A program made the translations under genes and the position numbers. Shown piece by piece: positions 17,957 to 27,123 of a stretch of DNA of 38,460 bases (the first letter of the stretch is position 1; the number at the start of each line of letters is the position of its first letter). The DNA comes from Prevotellaceae bacterium UBA6417. GTDB taxonomy: Bacteria > Bacteroidota > Bacteroidia > Bacteroidales > Bacteroidaceae. The stretch is taken from the NCBI GenBank assembly GCA_002439755.1, contig DJPH01000056.1, positions 47,588-86,047 of the forward strand. The letters run 5' to 3'. A model generated the notes under the pieces. The model made no database searches, was not told the origin of the DNA, and was given only the letters and a program-made list of their open reading frames with translations.

Positions 17957-19363
17957 ATGAAGAAAATCGCATCACTACTACTCACAATGGCACTCTGCTA
18001 TCCGGCAAAAGCCATTGTACGCCCCGCATCCCTGTTTAACGACGGCATGGTGTTGCAGCAGCAATCCAACGTGCGCTTTTGGGGCAGGGCCAAAGCCAAC
18101 ACCCGCGTCACCGTGAAAGGCTCGTGGAACAACCACAGTGTCAGCTGCAAAAGCAACGCCGACGGCAAATGGGAAGTACTGCTCCCCACACCGAAAGCCG
18201 GCTTCAAACCCTACACAGTAACCATATCCGACGGCACCAAACTCAAAATCAACAACGTGCTGATAGGCGAAGTGTGGTTTACATCCGGCCAGAGCAACAT
18301 GGAAATGATGGTATACGGCTTTATCAACTGCCCCACGGAAAACTCGGCAGACTTTATAGCCGGCTCAGGAAAATACCGCGACAAGATACGCATGGTGAGC
18401 ATACCGCGCTTCCCGCTCCGCCAACCCGGTGACTTCGTAGACGCACAATGGAAGGAATGCCTCCCCGAAGTGGTGCGCAACTTCAGTGCCGTGGGTTACT
18501 TCTTCGCCACACAACTGGTCGACAAACTCAATTGCCCCGTAGGCATCATCAACAATGCGTGGGGCGGAACACGCGTGGAAGGATGGACACCCCGACAACT
18601 TCTTGAAAGCTATGGCGAAGACCTGAGCACCAAGACCTTCCAGAGCAGAGCCACCTCGTGGACACCCATGGTGATGTATAACGGCATGGTGAAACCCCTC
18701 GCAGGCTACAACATACGCGGATTCCTCTGGTATCAGGGCGAAGCCAACGTGGGATGGCAGCCCGAAGACTATGCCAACCGCTTCGGCAACATGATCAAAC
18801 AATGGCGCAGCGACTGGAAACAAGGCGACCTGCCCTTCCTCTTCGTAGAAATAGCCCCCTACAAATACAGCCAGGGAACAGCCGCAGCCATCGTGCGCGA
18901 ACAGCAATGCGAAACACAACACCTCGTCAACAACGCCTACATGGTATGCACCAACGACCTTGTGAAGCCCTACGAAAGCACACAGATACACCCGTGCATG
19001 AAATTCGAAGTGGCCGAAAGGCTCAGCATGCTCGCCTTCAGCAAAGTCTACGGCATGGCAGGCATCGAAGCACAAAGCCCCGAATACCAAACCATGGAAA
19101 TTAAAGACGGCCGGGCAACCCTAAGCTTCAGCCACGTAGGTGCAGGATTCAACCGCTTCGAAGATATACAAGGCTTCGAAATAGCCGGCAAGGACAAAAA
19201 CTTCGTTCCCGCACATGCCAGCGTCAGCGGCCGCCGCATCGTGGTGAGCTCACCACTGGTCAAAGAACCCACAGCCGTACGCTACTGCTTCAAAGCCTGG
19301 CAGCCCGGCAACCTGGCCAGCGGCGACAACCTGCCCGTCATACCATTCAGAACAGACAAATAG
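17957..19363 (+). CDS. Sialate O-acetylesterase (SGNH), second of a tandem pair
   Basis: 468 aa with signal peptide (MKKIASLLLTMALCYPAKAI). It is collinear with the preceding gene from residue 1: SLFNDGM at 25-31, GQSNMEM with Ser113 at the same position, NNAWGGTRVEGWTP, GFLWYQGEAN and QIHPCMKFEVAERL. The two probably arose by tandem duplication and have diverged (GWAKPNSKVTLTG against GRAKANTRVTVKG). Differences after Ser113 (EMPLVGYNSCPIE against EMMVYGFINCPTE) fall near the active site and could change substrate choice. That is an inference. Confidence 0.88.
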   Translation: MKKIASLLLTMALCYPAKAIVRPASLFNDGMVLQQQSNVRFWGRAKANTRVTVKGSWNNHSVSCKSNADGKWEVLLPTPKAGFKPYTVTISDGTKLKINNVLIGEVWFTSGQSNMEMMVYGFINCPTENSADFIAGSGKYRDKIRMVSIPRFPLRQPGDFVDAQWKECLPEVVRNFSAVGYFFATQLVDKLNCPVGIINNAWGGTRVEGWTPRQLLESYGEDLSTKTFQSRATSWTPMVMYNGMVKPLAGYNIRGFLWYQGEANVGWQPEDYANRFGNMIKQWRSDWKQGDLPFLFVEIAPYKYSQGTAAAIVREQQCETQHLVNNAYMVCTNDLVKPYESTQIHPCMKFEVAERLSMLAFSKVYGMAGIEAQSPEYQTMEIKDGRATLSFSHVGAGFNRFEDIQGFEIAGKDKNFVPAHASVSGRRIVVSSPLVKEPTAVRYCFKAWQPGNLASGDNLPVIPFRTDK

Positions 19364-19380
19364 CAGATTACCCCACAATC

Positions 19381-19421
19381 AAAAGCGCACAAAAGAATGT
19401 AACACTCTTTTGTGCGCTTTT
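19381..19421 (+). terminator. Intrinsic terminator after the esterase pair
   Basis: A perfect 16-bp stem (AAAAGCGCACAAAAGA with TCTTTTGTGCGCTTTT) closes a 9-nt loop and ends in a run of T. It lies 17 bp after the second esterase stop. The next promoter (typA) begins 27 bp further on. Confidence 0.88.
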
Positions 19422-19447
19422 GCCATCCCCAATTACCCGAAAAGTAG

Positions 19448-19455
19448 TACCTTTG
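19448..19455 (+). promoter_or_regulatory. -7 box (TACCTTTG) for typA
   Basis: Exact TAnnTTTG match 29 bp before the ATG at 19485. It lies inside the longest open frame, so it supports the internal start. Confidence 0.6.
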
Positions 19456-19484
19456 CACCTCGAAAAAAAATAAGGGATAAAAAG

Positions 19485-21284
19485 ATGCAAGACATTCGTA
19501 ACATTGCCATTATAGCCCACGTAGACCACGGAAAAACCACACTGGTCGACAAAATGCTGATGGCAGGCCATCTGTTTAGAGACAACCAAGATGCAGGCAA
19601 CTTGATACTGGACAACAACGACCTGGAGCGTGAGCGAGGCATCACCATACTGTCAAAGAATGTCTCCATTACCTACAAAGGCGTAAAGATAAACATCATC
19701 GACACCCCGGGCCACTCAGACTTCGGCGGCGAAGTGGAAAGAGTGCTGAACATGGCTGACGGGTGCATACTGCTCGTTGACGCATTTGAAGGCCCCATGC
19801 CCCAAACACGCTTCGTACTTGAAAAGGCATTGAAGATAGGACTGAAGCCCATCGTAGTGGTCAACAAGGTGGACAAGCCCAACTGCCGTCCCGAAGAAGT
19901 ATACGAAATGGCCTTCGACCTGATGTGCAACCTGAATGCCACCGAAGACCAATTAGACTTTCCCGTGGTCTATGGCTCAGCCAAAAACGGATGGATGGGC
20001 GAAGACTGGAAGACACCAACCGACAACATCAACTACCTGCTGGACAAGATCATCGAGGTGATTCCCGCACCCAAACGGCTGGAAGGTACGCCACAAATGC
20101 TTGTCACATCACTGGACTACTCCAACTATACCGGACGTATAGCCGTGGGACGTGTGCACCGTGGCACCCTGAAAGAAGGACAAAACGTTACAATCGCACA
20201 CCGCGATGGCACCATGGAGAAGACTAAAATAAAAGAAATCCACACATTCGAAGGCATGGGCCACCGCAAGATAGAACAAATGGAAAGTGGTGACATATGC
20301 GCAGTCATAGGACTGGAGAACTTCGAGATAGGAGATACCATCTGCGACTTCGAAAATCCCGAGCCACTGCCCCCTATCACTATCGACGAGCCCACAATGA
20401 GCATGCTCTTCGCCATCAACGATTCGCCCTTCTTCGGCAAGGAAGGCAAATACTGCACCAGCCGCCAGATTGACGAAAGGCTCCAGAAAGAACTGCAACG
20501 CAACCTGGCCCTGCGCGTGAAACGCGGCAGCGGCTTCGACAATTGGATTGTATCCGGACGCGGAGTCCTGCATCTCAGCGTGCTCATTGAGACGATGCGA
20601 CGCGAAGGATATGAGTTGCAAGTGGGACAACCCCAGGTAATATTCAAGGAAATAGACGGGAAAAAGTGTGAGCCAATAGAGGAACTGACCATCAACGTGC
20701 CTGAAACATTCTCCAGCAAAATCATTGACATGGTGACGCGAAGAAAAGGAGAAATGACACAGATGGAAAGCCAGGGAGACCGCCTGAACATAAGTTTCGA
20801 CATCCCTTCACGCGGAATCATCGGATTGCGCACCAATGTGCTCACCGCCAGTCAGGGTGAAGCCATCATGGCACATCGCTTCAAAGAATATCAACCCTAC
20901 AAAGGTGACATGAACCGCCGTGTCAACGGTTCAATGATTGCCCTGGAGGGAGGGACGGTATTTGCCTATGCCCTGGACAAGCTGCAAGACCGCGGACGCT
21001 TCTTCGTATCGCCCCAGGAGCAAGTATATGCCGGACAGGTGGTAGGAGAACACGTACACGACAACGACATCGTGGTCAACGTGACCAAAGCAAAGCAATT
21101 GACAAACGTGCGTGCCAGCGGAACCGATGAAAAGGCCCATATCATTCCGCCCGTCATCTTCTCATTGGAAGAAGCACTTGAATACATCAAGGCAGACGAA
21201 TATGTTGAGGTGACACCCAAAAGCATGCGCATGCGCAAAATCATACTTGACCATACAGAACGCAAACGTGCAGGACGTGACTGA
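19485..21284 (+). CDS. typA: Translational GTPase TypA/BipA
   Basis: 599 aa from ATG 19485. The frame opens at a TTG at 19410, but that codon lies inside the terminator hairpin and upstream of the -7 box. Motifs: P-loop AHVDHGKTTL (11-20), switch I RERGITI (49-54), DTPGH (73-77) and NKVD (127-130). The EF-G-like domains III and V and the TypA-specific C-terminal domain (IPPVIFSLEEALEYIKADEYVEVTP, then RMRKIILD) are present at normal length. It is a ribosome-binding GTPase involved in stress adaptation and 50S assembly. Convergent with the ECF sigma gene, 23 bp apart. Confidence 0.96.
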   Translation: MQDIRNIAIIAHVDHGKTTLVDKMLMAGHLFRDNQDAGNLILDNNDLERERGITILSKNVSITYKGVKINIIDTPGHSDFGGEVERVLNMADGCILLVDAFEGPMPQTRFVLEKALKIGLKPIVVVNKVDKPNCRPEEVYEMAFDLMCNLNATEDQLDFPVVYGSAKNGWMGEDWKTPTDNINYLLDKIIEVIPAPKRLEGTPQMLVTSLDYSNYTGRIAVGRVHRGTLKEGQNVTIAHRDGTMEKTKIKEIHTFEGMGHRKIEQMESGDICAVIGLENFEIGDTICDFENPEPLPPITIDEPTMSMLFAINDSPFFGKEGKYCTSRQIDERLQKELQRNLALRVKRGSGFDNWIVSGRGVLHLSVLIETMRREGYELQVGQPQVIFKEIDGKKCEPIEELTINVPETFSSKIIDMVTRRKGEMTQMESQGDRLNISFDIPSRGIIGLRTNVLTASQGEAIMAHRFKEYQPYKGDMNRRVNGSMIALEGGTVFAYALDKLQDRGRFFVSPQEQVYAGQVVGEHVHDNDIVVNVTKAKQLTNVRASGTDEKAHIIPPVIFSLEEALEYIKADEYVEVTPKSMRMRKIILDHTERKRAGRD

Positions 21285-21307
21285 AGAAATGCCTGACGGC
21301 TGCACGC

Positions 21308-21901
21308 TCAGTTCAACATCAACGACACATTCTTGTCGGTTGCCAGACGGCGCATATTCATCAATGCATACCGCATCCTTCCCAATGCTGTATTGATACT
21401 GATGTTCAAGTCGTCGGCAATTTCCTTAAAGCTCATATTATAATAATAGCGCATGTAAATCACCTGGCTTTGAGATGCAGGAAGCATGCTGCACAGCATC
21501 TTGATTTCCTCAAAGGTACGGGAGTTTTCCATTTGGGTTTCGCGGCAAGGCTCCGACAACTCCGGCCTGTTAAACAAGTCAGTGCAGCATTCATCCTTGG
21601 AGATACATTCGTCAAGCTCTTTCTGACGAAAGTAATCTATCACCAGATTGTGAGCAATACGTATCAGCCAGGCATGGAAATGCCCGCAAGGCGTATATTT
21701 ATGTGACTGGATACGCACCAACACCTTGACGAAAGTTTCCTGGAAGAGGTCGTCAGCCACATCCTCATCCTTCACCGCATAATATATATAGGTATATAGT
21801 TTCGACTTGTACCTTTCAAGCAATTTGTCGAAAGCTGCATTATTGCCGTTCGCATACATTATGACCAATTCATCATCGGTCTGTATGGTTTTATCTTCCA
21901 T
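21308..21901 (-). CDS. RNA polymerase ECF-type sigma factor
   Basis: 197 aa. Region 2 (about 10-90) shows AFDKLLERYKSKLYTYIYYAVKDEDVADDLFQETFVKVL and FHAWLIRIAHNLVIDYFRQ, the core-binding and -10 recognition helices. Region 4 (about 130-185) shows LPASQSQVIYMRYYYNMSFKEIADDLNISINTALGRMRYAL, a helix-turn-helix. No anti-sigma gene is adjacent: the upstream neighbour is fmt, 142 bp away. No TAnnTTTG box was found in that gap, so its promoter is not identified. The Cys-containing linker (KDECCTDLFNRPELSEPC) between regions 2 and 4 is unusual. The regulon is unknown. Confidence 0.9.
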   Translation of the reverse strand: MEDKTIQTDDELVIMYANGNNAAFDKLLERYKSKLYTYIYYAVKDEDVADDLFQETFVKVLVRIQSHKYTPCGHFHAWLIRIAHNLVIDYFRQKELDECISKDECCTDLFNRPELSEPCRETQMENSRTFEEIKMLCSMLPASQSQVIYMRYYYNMSFKEIADDLNISINTALGRMRYALMNMRRLATDKNVSLMLN

Positions 21902-22043
21902 TACTTCTCTAATTTATATTCAGAGTAACGATTTCTTATAGGCAATATGTTTTGTGGTTTACAAAAGCAAAGAAACCACTTATTTTTGATTCGGCCAAAT
22001 TATTTCCATTAAATCCTGCCCTTAAAGGGCGATTTTAACCATT

Positions 22044-23009
22044 TCAGCAGACAGATGCGGATTCCAAGAGCTTGTTTCCACGCAGAAAGTCACCGACATT
22101 CATTCTCTTTTTGCCGGCCAGCTGCAGTTCCAGGATATTGAGAAATCCGCCTTCAAGTGCCACCTTCAGGCATTGGTTGCCATCGGTCAGCACTGTTCCG
22201 ACCGGATAATGATGCAGGGCCGGCTCTTTGGTTGTTCTGAATATTTTCAGCATCTGCTCACCATTTGCCGTTTTAAGCATGGTCCATGCAGCAGGTACCG
22301 GTGACAAACCGCGCACGAAATCGTGGACACGTTCCATCCCTGCAGCCCAATCGATGCGGCAAGTATCACGGAAAATCTTCGGAGCAGACTTTAGTTCGCC
22401 CGATGAAGGCAGCTGCTGTGGCCGGGAATTGACAGTACCTTCCAATATGGCATCCACGGTTTTGAGCACCAAATCACCGCCAATCACCATCAGTCTGTCG
22501 TGCACGTCTTCAAACGTATCGTTTTCTCCGATGGGCAATGCCGACTGGTCTATGATAGCACCCGTATCGATGTCGTGCTCCAGAAAGAAGGTTGTGACCC
22601 CGGTTTGTTTCTCACCATTGATAATAGCCCAGTTGATGGGTGCGGCACCGCGATACTGCGGCAGCAATGAAGCATGGAGGTTAAATGTTCCATAGCGCGG
22701 CATTGCCCATACCACTTCTGGCATCATGCGAAAAGCAACGACAATCTGCAAATCGGCATGCAGCAGACGCAACTGATTCAAGAAGCTCTCGTCACGCAGC
22801 TTCTCGGGTTGCAGCAACGGCAGGCCATGCTCCAAGGCATAAGCCTTCACCGGACTTGGGCACAAACGGGTCTTGTGCCTGTCGGCAGGCTTGTCGGGAG
22901 TTGTCACCACACCCACTACATTATAACCTCCCTCAACCAATCGGCGCAGGCTTTCAACTGCGAAGTCGGGCGTACCGAAATATACAATTCTCAAATCCTC
23001 TTTCTTCAT
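22044..23009 (-). CDS. fmt: Methionyl-tRNA formyltransferase
   Basis: 321 aa. It formylates Met-tRNAfMet for translation initiation. N-terminal formyltransferase fold: RIVYFGTPDFAVESL (7-21) and catalytic FNLHASLLPQYRGAAPINWAI with Asn110 and His112, plus Asp148 in HDIDTG. The C-terminal OB-like domain covers about residues 210-315. It is the last gene of the minus-strand run, 50 bp downstream of the ClC gene. A small palindrome (GCCCTTAAAGGGC, 22018-22030) lies just past its stop but is too short to call a terminator with confidence. Confidence 0.95.
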   Translation of the reverse strand: MKKEDLRIVYFGTPDFAVESLRRLVEGGYNVVGVVTTPDKPADRHKTRLCPSPVKAYALEHGLPLLQPEKLRDESFLNQLRLLHADLQIVVAFRMMPEVVWAMPRYGTFNLHASLLPQYRGAAPINWAIINGEKQTGVTTFFLEHDIDTGAIIDQSALPIGENDTFEDVHDRLMVIGGDLVLKTVDAILEGTVNSRPQQLPSSGELKSAPKIFRDTCRIDWAAGMERVHDFVRGLSPVPAAWTMLKTANGEQMLKIFRTTKEPALHHYPVGTVLTDGNQCLKVALEGGFLNILELQLAGKKRMNVGDFLRGNKLLESASVC

Positions 23010-23059
23010 CTGTCTTGTCAGTTTATTCTATTCAATCGGGAGACAAAGCCACCTTTACA

Positions 23060-24853
23060 TCACTCTTCCGAGAAATCAACCAGCATCTGGCGGTAGGCAC
23101 TATAGAGCTTGGCCTGATATATCAGCCCCAGAAACTTTCCATCTGTATCCAGCACAGGCAACACCTCGGCCTTTGTCCTTTGGAAACGGTCCATCACAGT
23201 AGTCATAGGGTCGTCGATGCTCAGGATGGATGGAGGTGCTTCCATCAACTGCCTGACGGTAAAGACATGGTAGAGCTCCTGGCGGAATACCACTTTCCGG
23301 ATGTTCTCAAGATTCACAATGCCGCAGAAGTTGCCTAAGCCGTCAACCACAGGAAAGGCATTGGCCTTTTCCTTGGCTATAAGAAGCACGAGCTTGCCCA
23401 GCTCCATGTCAGGACTCACACGCATACAGCATTTGTCTATTACCGTATCAAGGCTCATCAAGGTCAGTATGGCACGATCCTTATGATGCGTTATCAATTG
23501 CCCTTTCTTGGCCAGCCGCGTAGCATAAATGCTATGGGGTTCAAAGGCAACTATCGTGAGATAGGCACTCACCGACACTATCATCAATGGCACCAGCATG
23601 CCATATCCGCCGGTCAGCTCAGCAATTAGGAAGATGCTGGTGAGCGGGGCATGCATCACAGCTGCCATGACACCGGCCATGCCTAAGAGTGAATAATTGG
23701 TGGTCGGAACCGTCACACCGAAGCTCACTTTGTTCCACATGCTTGCAAAGATAAAGCCACACAGGCATCCCAGAAACAGGGAAGGTGCAAACAAACCTCC
23801 ACAGCCTCCGCCTCCCGTAGTTGCTGTCGAAGCAAACACCTTTGCCAACACTATCATCACCAGCATTGGCAGGAGCATTTCATTATGGCCATAGAACAAT
23901 GAATTGTTCAGCAACTCATAGGGGTTTCCGCTTAGCAGCACCTCTATGCTGTCGTAGCCTTAACCATAGAGTGGCGGGAATACGAAAATCAGGATGCTGA
24001 GGGTTGCACCGCCCAAAGCCAGTTTGCGATAGAGCCCCTTTTGCCTGCGGTAGACATCTTCGAGCGTATTGGATGCCCACGTAAAGTAGAGCGACACCAG
24101 CCCGCAAAACACACCTAAAAGAATTGTCGGCAACACTCTCTCCACCGTAAACGCACTGACGAGGTGAAAGGTAAACAGAGAGCTGTCGCCCGAGAAGCAA
24201 TACGTAAGTACGGCTGCCGTAATGCACGATACCAGCAATGGCAGCAACGAGGCCATCGTCAAGTCGAGCATCAGCACTTCAAGCGTGAACAACAAGCCTG
24301 CAAACGGTGCCTTAAAGATGCCGGCTATGGCACCTGAAGCCCCGCAACCTATAAGCACCATCAACGTTTTCTGGTCAACATGGAATATGCTTCCCAAGGT
24401 AGAGCCGATGGCAGAGCCGGTGAGCACAGCCGGAGATTCGGCACCTACCGACCCACCGAAGCCTATTGTTATGGAGCTGCCTATTATACTTGACCAGCAA
24501 TTGTGTTTCTTGATGTGGCCTTGGCGGCGTGATATTGCAAACAGAATCTTGGTGACACCGTGACCTATGTCATCGCGCACCACATACTTGATAAACAATG
24601 CCGTCAAGTAGATGCCTATGACAGGATAGACCAGGTAGAGCCAGTTCATATGCTCCACATCGAAGCTGTTTGTCAGCACATGCCTGATACCGTCAATCAG
24701 GCTCTTGAGCAGTTGGGATGCGATGGCTGTGAGTACACCCACCAGAAAGGCCAGGAATATGAGTACCTGGCGCTGGCTGAAATGTGCTTCCAGCCAGTTC
24801 ACAAAATGCGTCGAGTGTGCACTGCTCTTCCTATTTCCTATTGTTTCGGACAA
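23060..24853 (-). pseudogene. ClC-family chloride channel/antiporter with CBS domains, interrupted by an in-frame TAA
   Basis: Read straight through, this is one 597-residue ClC protein with its frame intact throughout. Codon 298 is TAA (23960-23962, minus strand), between VFPPLYG and GYDSIEVLLSG. The sequence on either side continues a single ClC fold: GSVGAESPAV (gating-type Glu139), GIFKAPFAGLLFTLE, then after the stop TGGGGCGGLFAPSLFLG and APLTSIFLIAELTGGYG, and two C-terminal CBS domains. GAA to TAA is the simplest single change. The downstream piece could only start at a GTG (23941). A half-length product would lack half the pore, so loss of function is likely unless the stop is read through or is a sequencing error. 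Confidence 0.85.
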
Positions 24854-24894
24854 ATCCGTTTGACTATTTTGTTTGACTAATGCTCCTCAGAGTG

Positions 24895-25533
24895 TCAGGC
24901 ACGGATGATTTTGACTTCGCCATGGGCACCCAGCTTGATGATTGTCGAAGGCTTTGCCTTTGAACGGTCGCTCTGCCGGTACTTCACTATGTAGTCTACG
25001 GCCTGTTTTATCTCGTCACTTATGTCATCGAAGCACTGCGGTGCCGGTTCACCACTGATGTTTGCCGAGGTCGAGACCACGGCTTTTCTGAAGCGAAAGC
25101 AGAGTTCCTTGCTGAAGGCTTCGCCGGTGATGCGTATTCCCACACTGCCATCCTCGGCCAAAAGGTTGGGAGCCAGATTGCGGCCTCCGTCAAAGATGAT
25201 GGTCGTAGGTTTTGTGCTATAGTCTATGACATCCCAGGCCACAGGTGGTATTTCGCGTACATAGAACTCCAGTTTCGGCTCAGAATCGACCAAGGTGATC
25301 AAGGCTTTCGAATCCACACGCCGCTTTATTTCATATACTTTCTTTACGGCCTCGGCATTGGTTGCGTCACACCCTATGCCCCAAATCGTGTCTGTGGGAT
25401 AGAGAATCACGCCGCCGGCATTCATCACCTCGACGGCCTGCCTGATATCGTCACGGAAGATGCTTGTATCCACACGTTTCCCTTGGGCAGGCTTTCTGCT
25501 GTCTTCGTTATTGGGTTTCTTCTTTTCCTGCAT
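24895..25533 (-). CDS. Threonylcarbamoyl-AMP synthase (TsaC/Sua5/YrdC family)
   Basis: 212 aa, the single-domain YrdC form, with a charged N-terminal extension of about 25 residues. Motifs: GGVILYPTDTIWGIGCDA (substrate pocket), KRRVDSKALITLV (Lys/Arg set) and VVSTSANISGEPA (SxN motif). It makes threonylcarbamoyl-AMP for the t6A37 modification of ANN-decoding tRNAs. It is 23 bp downstream of prfC and 41 bp upstream of the ClC gene. It therefore belongs to a translation-linked set with prfC and fmt. Confidence 0.92.
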   Translation of the reverse strand: MQEKKKPNNEDSRKPAQGKRVDTSIFRDDIRQAVEVMNAGGVILYPTDTIWGIGCDATNAEAVKKVYEIKRRVDSKALITLVDSEPKLEFYVREIPPVAWDVIDYSTKPTTIIFDGGRNLAPNLLAEDGSVGIRITGEAFSKELCFRFRKAVVSTSANISGEPAPQCFDDISDEIKQAVDYIVKYRQSDRSKAKPSTIIKLGAHGEVKIIRA

Positions 25534-25556
25534 GTTGTCTGGTGATATCAGGGGTT

Positions 25557-27122
25557 CTAATATTCGTTGGTGAAGTGGAATCTTATGTCTTTAAAGTCCT
25601 GCTGTGCCATGGAAAGCACATAGCCACTGTCGGCAAGGAAGACATCGCGCCCGTCACGGTCAACTGCCATGTACTGGTATTTGCGTTTCTTGAACTGCTC
25701 AAGTTCGTCTTGGTTGTCGCTTTCCACCCAGCAAGCCTTGTAAAGGCTGACGGGCTCCCACCGGCACTTGGCATTGTATTCGTTCTCCAAACGATATTGT
25801 ATTACCTCGAACTGCAGCTGCCCGACCGTACCGATGATGCGTCGGTTATTGAAGGTATTGACGAACATCTGTGCCACGCCTTCGTCCATGAGTTGCTCGA
25901 TGCCTTTCTGAAATTGCTTGCTTCGCATGGGATCGGCATTCTCGATATACTTGAACAGCTCGGGCGAAAAGCTCGGCAATCCTCTGAAATGCAGGTTCTC
26001 ACCTTCTGTGAGTGTGTCGCCTATCTTGAATATCTGGTTGTCGGGAAGGCCGACTATGTCGCCTGCCCATGCTTCATCAATGGTGCTTTTGCGTTGGGCC
26101 ATAAACTGCGTCGGCGAAGAAAAGCGCATTGTCTTTCCCTGACGCACATGCAGATATGGCTTGTTTCTCTCGAAGCGTCCGCTACATACCTTGCAAAAGG
26201 CTATGCAACTGCGATGATTGGGGTCAATGTTTGCTGTTATCTTGAATATGAATCCAGTGAACTTTTCCTCGTGAGGATCCACTACACGCTCTATAGCCCG
26301 TGTGGGACGGGGCGACGGAGCTATCTCTACGAAGCAGTCGAGAAGTTCCTTCACTCCGAAGTTGTTCAAAGCCGAACCAAAGAACACCGGGGCCACATCT
26401 GCCGTCAGATAGGTGGCCACATCGAACGGAGGATATACGCCGTCTATGAGTTCCAGGTCGTCGCGCAGCTTTTGTGCATCCTTTTGTCCCACATGCTGTT
26501 CCAAGTCGGCCGAGTGAATGTCCACTTCGACCTTTTCGGTCACATGCTGTTTGTCGGGAGCATACAGGTTCAGATTGTGCTCATATATATTGTATACTCC
26601 TTTGAACTTTGCCCCCTGGTTGATGGGCCAGCTGAGCGGACGCACCGAGATGTGCAGTTCTTTCTCCAGTTCGTCGAGCAAGTCAAAGGGATCCCTTCCC
26701 TCGCGGTCCATCTTGTTGATGAAGATGATTACGGGTGTCTTGCGCATGCGGCACACTTCCATGAGCTTGCGGGTCTGGGCTTCCACGCCTTTGGCACCGT
26801 CGACCACGATAATGACGCTGTCGACTGCCGTCAATGTTCTGAACGTATCTTCGGCAAAGTCCTGGTGACCCGGAGTGTCGAGTATGTTTACCTTGTAGTC
26901 GCGATAATCAAATTCCATCACCGAAGTTGTGACGGATATACCGCGCTGTTTCTCGATTTCCATCCAGTCGCTTGTGGCAGTCTTGCGTATCTTGTTGCTT
27001 TTCACGGCTCCCGCCACCTGTATTTGTCCGCCGAAGAGCAGCAGCTTTTCGGTCAGCGTTGTCTTACCTGCGTCGGGATGAGATATAATGGCAAAGGTTC
27101 TTCTTCTCTCTATTTCGTCCAT
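25557..27122 (-). CDS. prfC: Peptide chain release factor 3
   Basis: 521 aa translational GTPase that recycles RF1/RF2 after peptide release. Motifs: P-loop SHPDAGKTTL (14-23), switch I QRGISVTTSVM, DTPGHQDF and NKMDREGRD (NKxD). EF-Tu-like domain II and the RF3 C-terminal domain (IGTVGQLQFEVIQYRLENEYNAKC) follow. The next upstream gene is rfbD, which ends 1 bp before its start, so coupling is likely. A long open frame exists on the opposite strand across this gene and is a codon-bias shadow. Confidence 0.96.
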   Translation of the reverse strand: MDEIERRRTFAIISHPDAGKTTLTEKLLLFGGQIQVAGAVKSNKIRKTATSDWMEIEKQRGISVTTSVMEFDYRDYKVNILDTPGHQDFAEDTFRTLTAVDSVIIVVDGAKGVEAQTRKLMEVCRMRKTPVIIFINKMDREGRDPFDLLDELEKELHISVRPLSWPINQGAKFKGVYNIYEHNLNLYAPDKQHVTEKVEVDIHSADLEQHVGQKDAQKLRDDLELIDGVYPPFDVATYLTADVAPVFFGSALNNFGVKELLDCFVEIAPSPRPTRAIERVVDPHEEKFTGFIFKITANIDPNHRSCIAFCKVCSGRFERNKPYLHVRQGKTMRFSSPTQFMAQRKSTIDEAWAGDIVGLPDNQIFKIGDTLTEGENLHFRGLPSFSPELFKYIENADPMRSKQFQKGIEQLMDEGVAQMFVNTFNNRRIIGTVGQLQFEVIQYRLENEYNAKCRWEPVSLYKACWVESDNQDELEQFKKRKYQYMAVDRDGRDVFLADSGYVLSMAQQDFKDIRFHFTNEY

Positions 27123-27123
27123 G

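Noticed and set aside
22018..22030. GCCCTTAAAGGGC palindrome after fmt
   Set aside because: The stem would be at most 6 bp with no room for a loop and no clear T run after it, so it was not called a terminator.
23060..23941. The downstream ClC half as an independent gene starting at GTG 23941
   Set aside because: It lacks the N-terminal half of the pore and is in frame with the upstream half across a single TAA, so it is treated as part of one broken gene.
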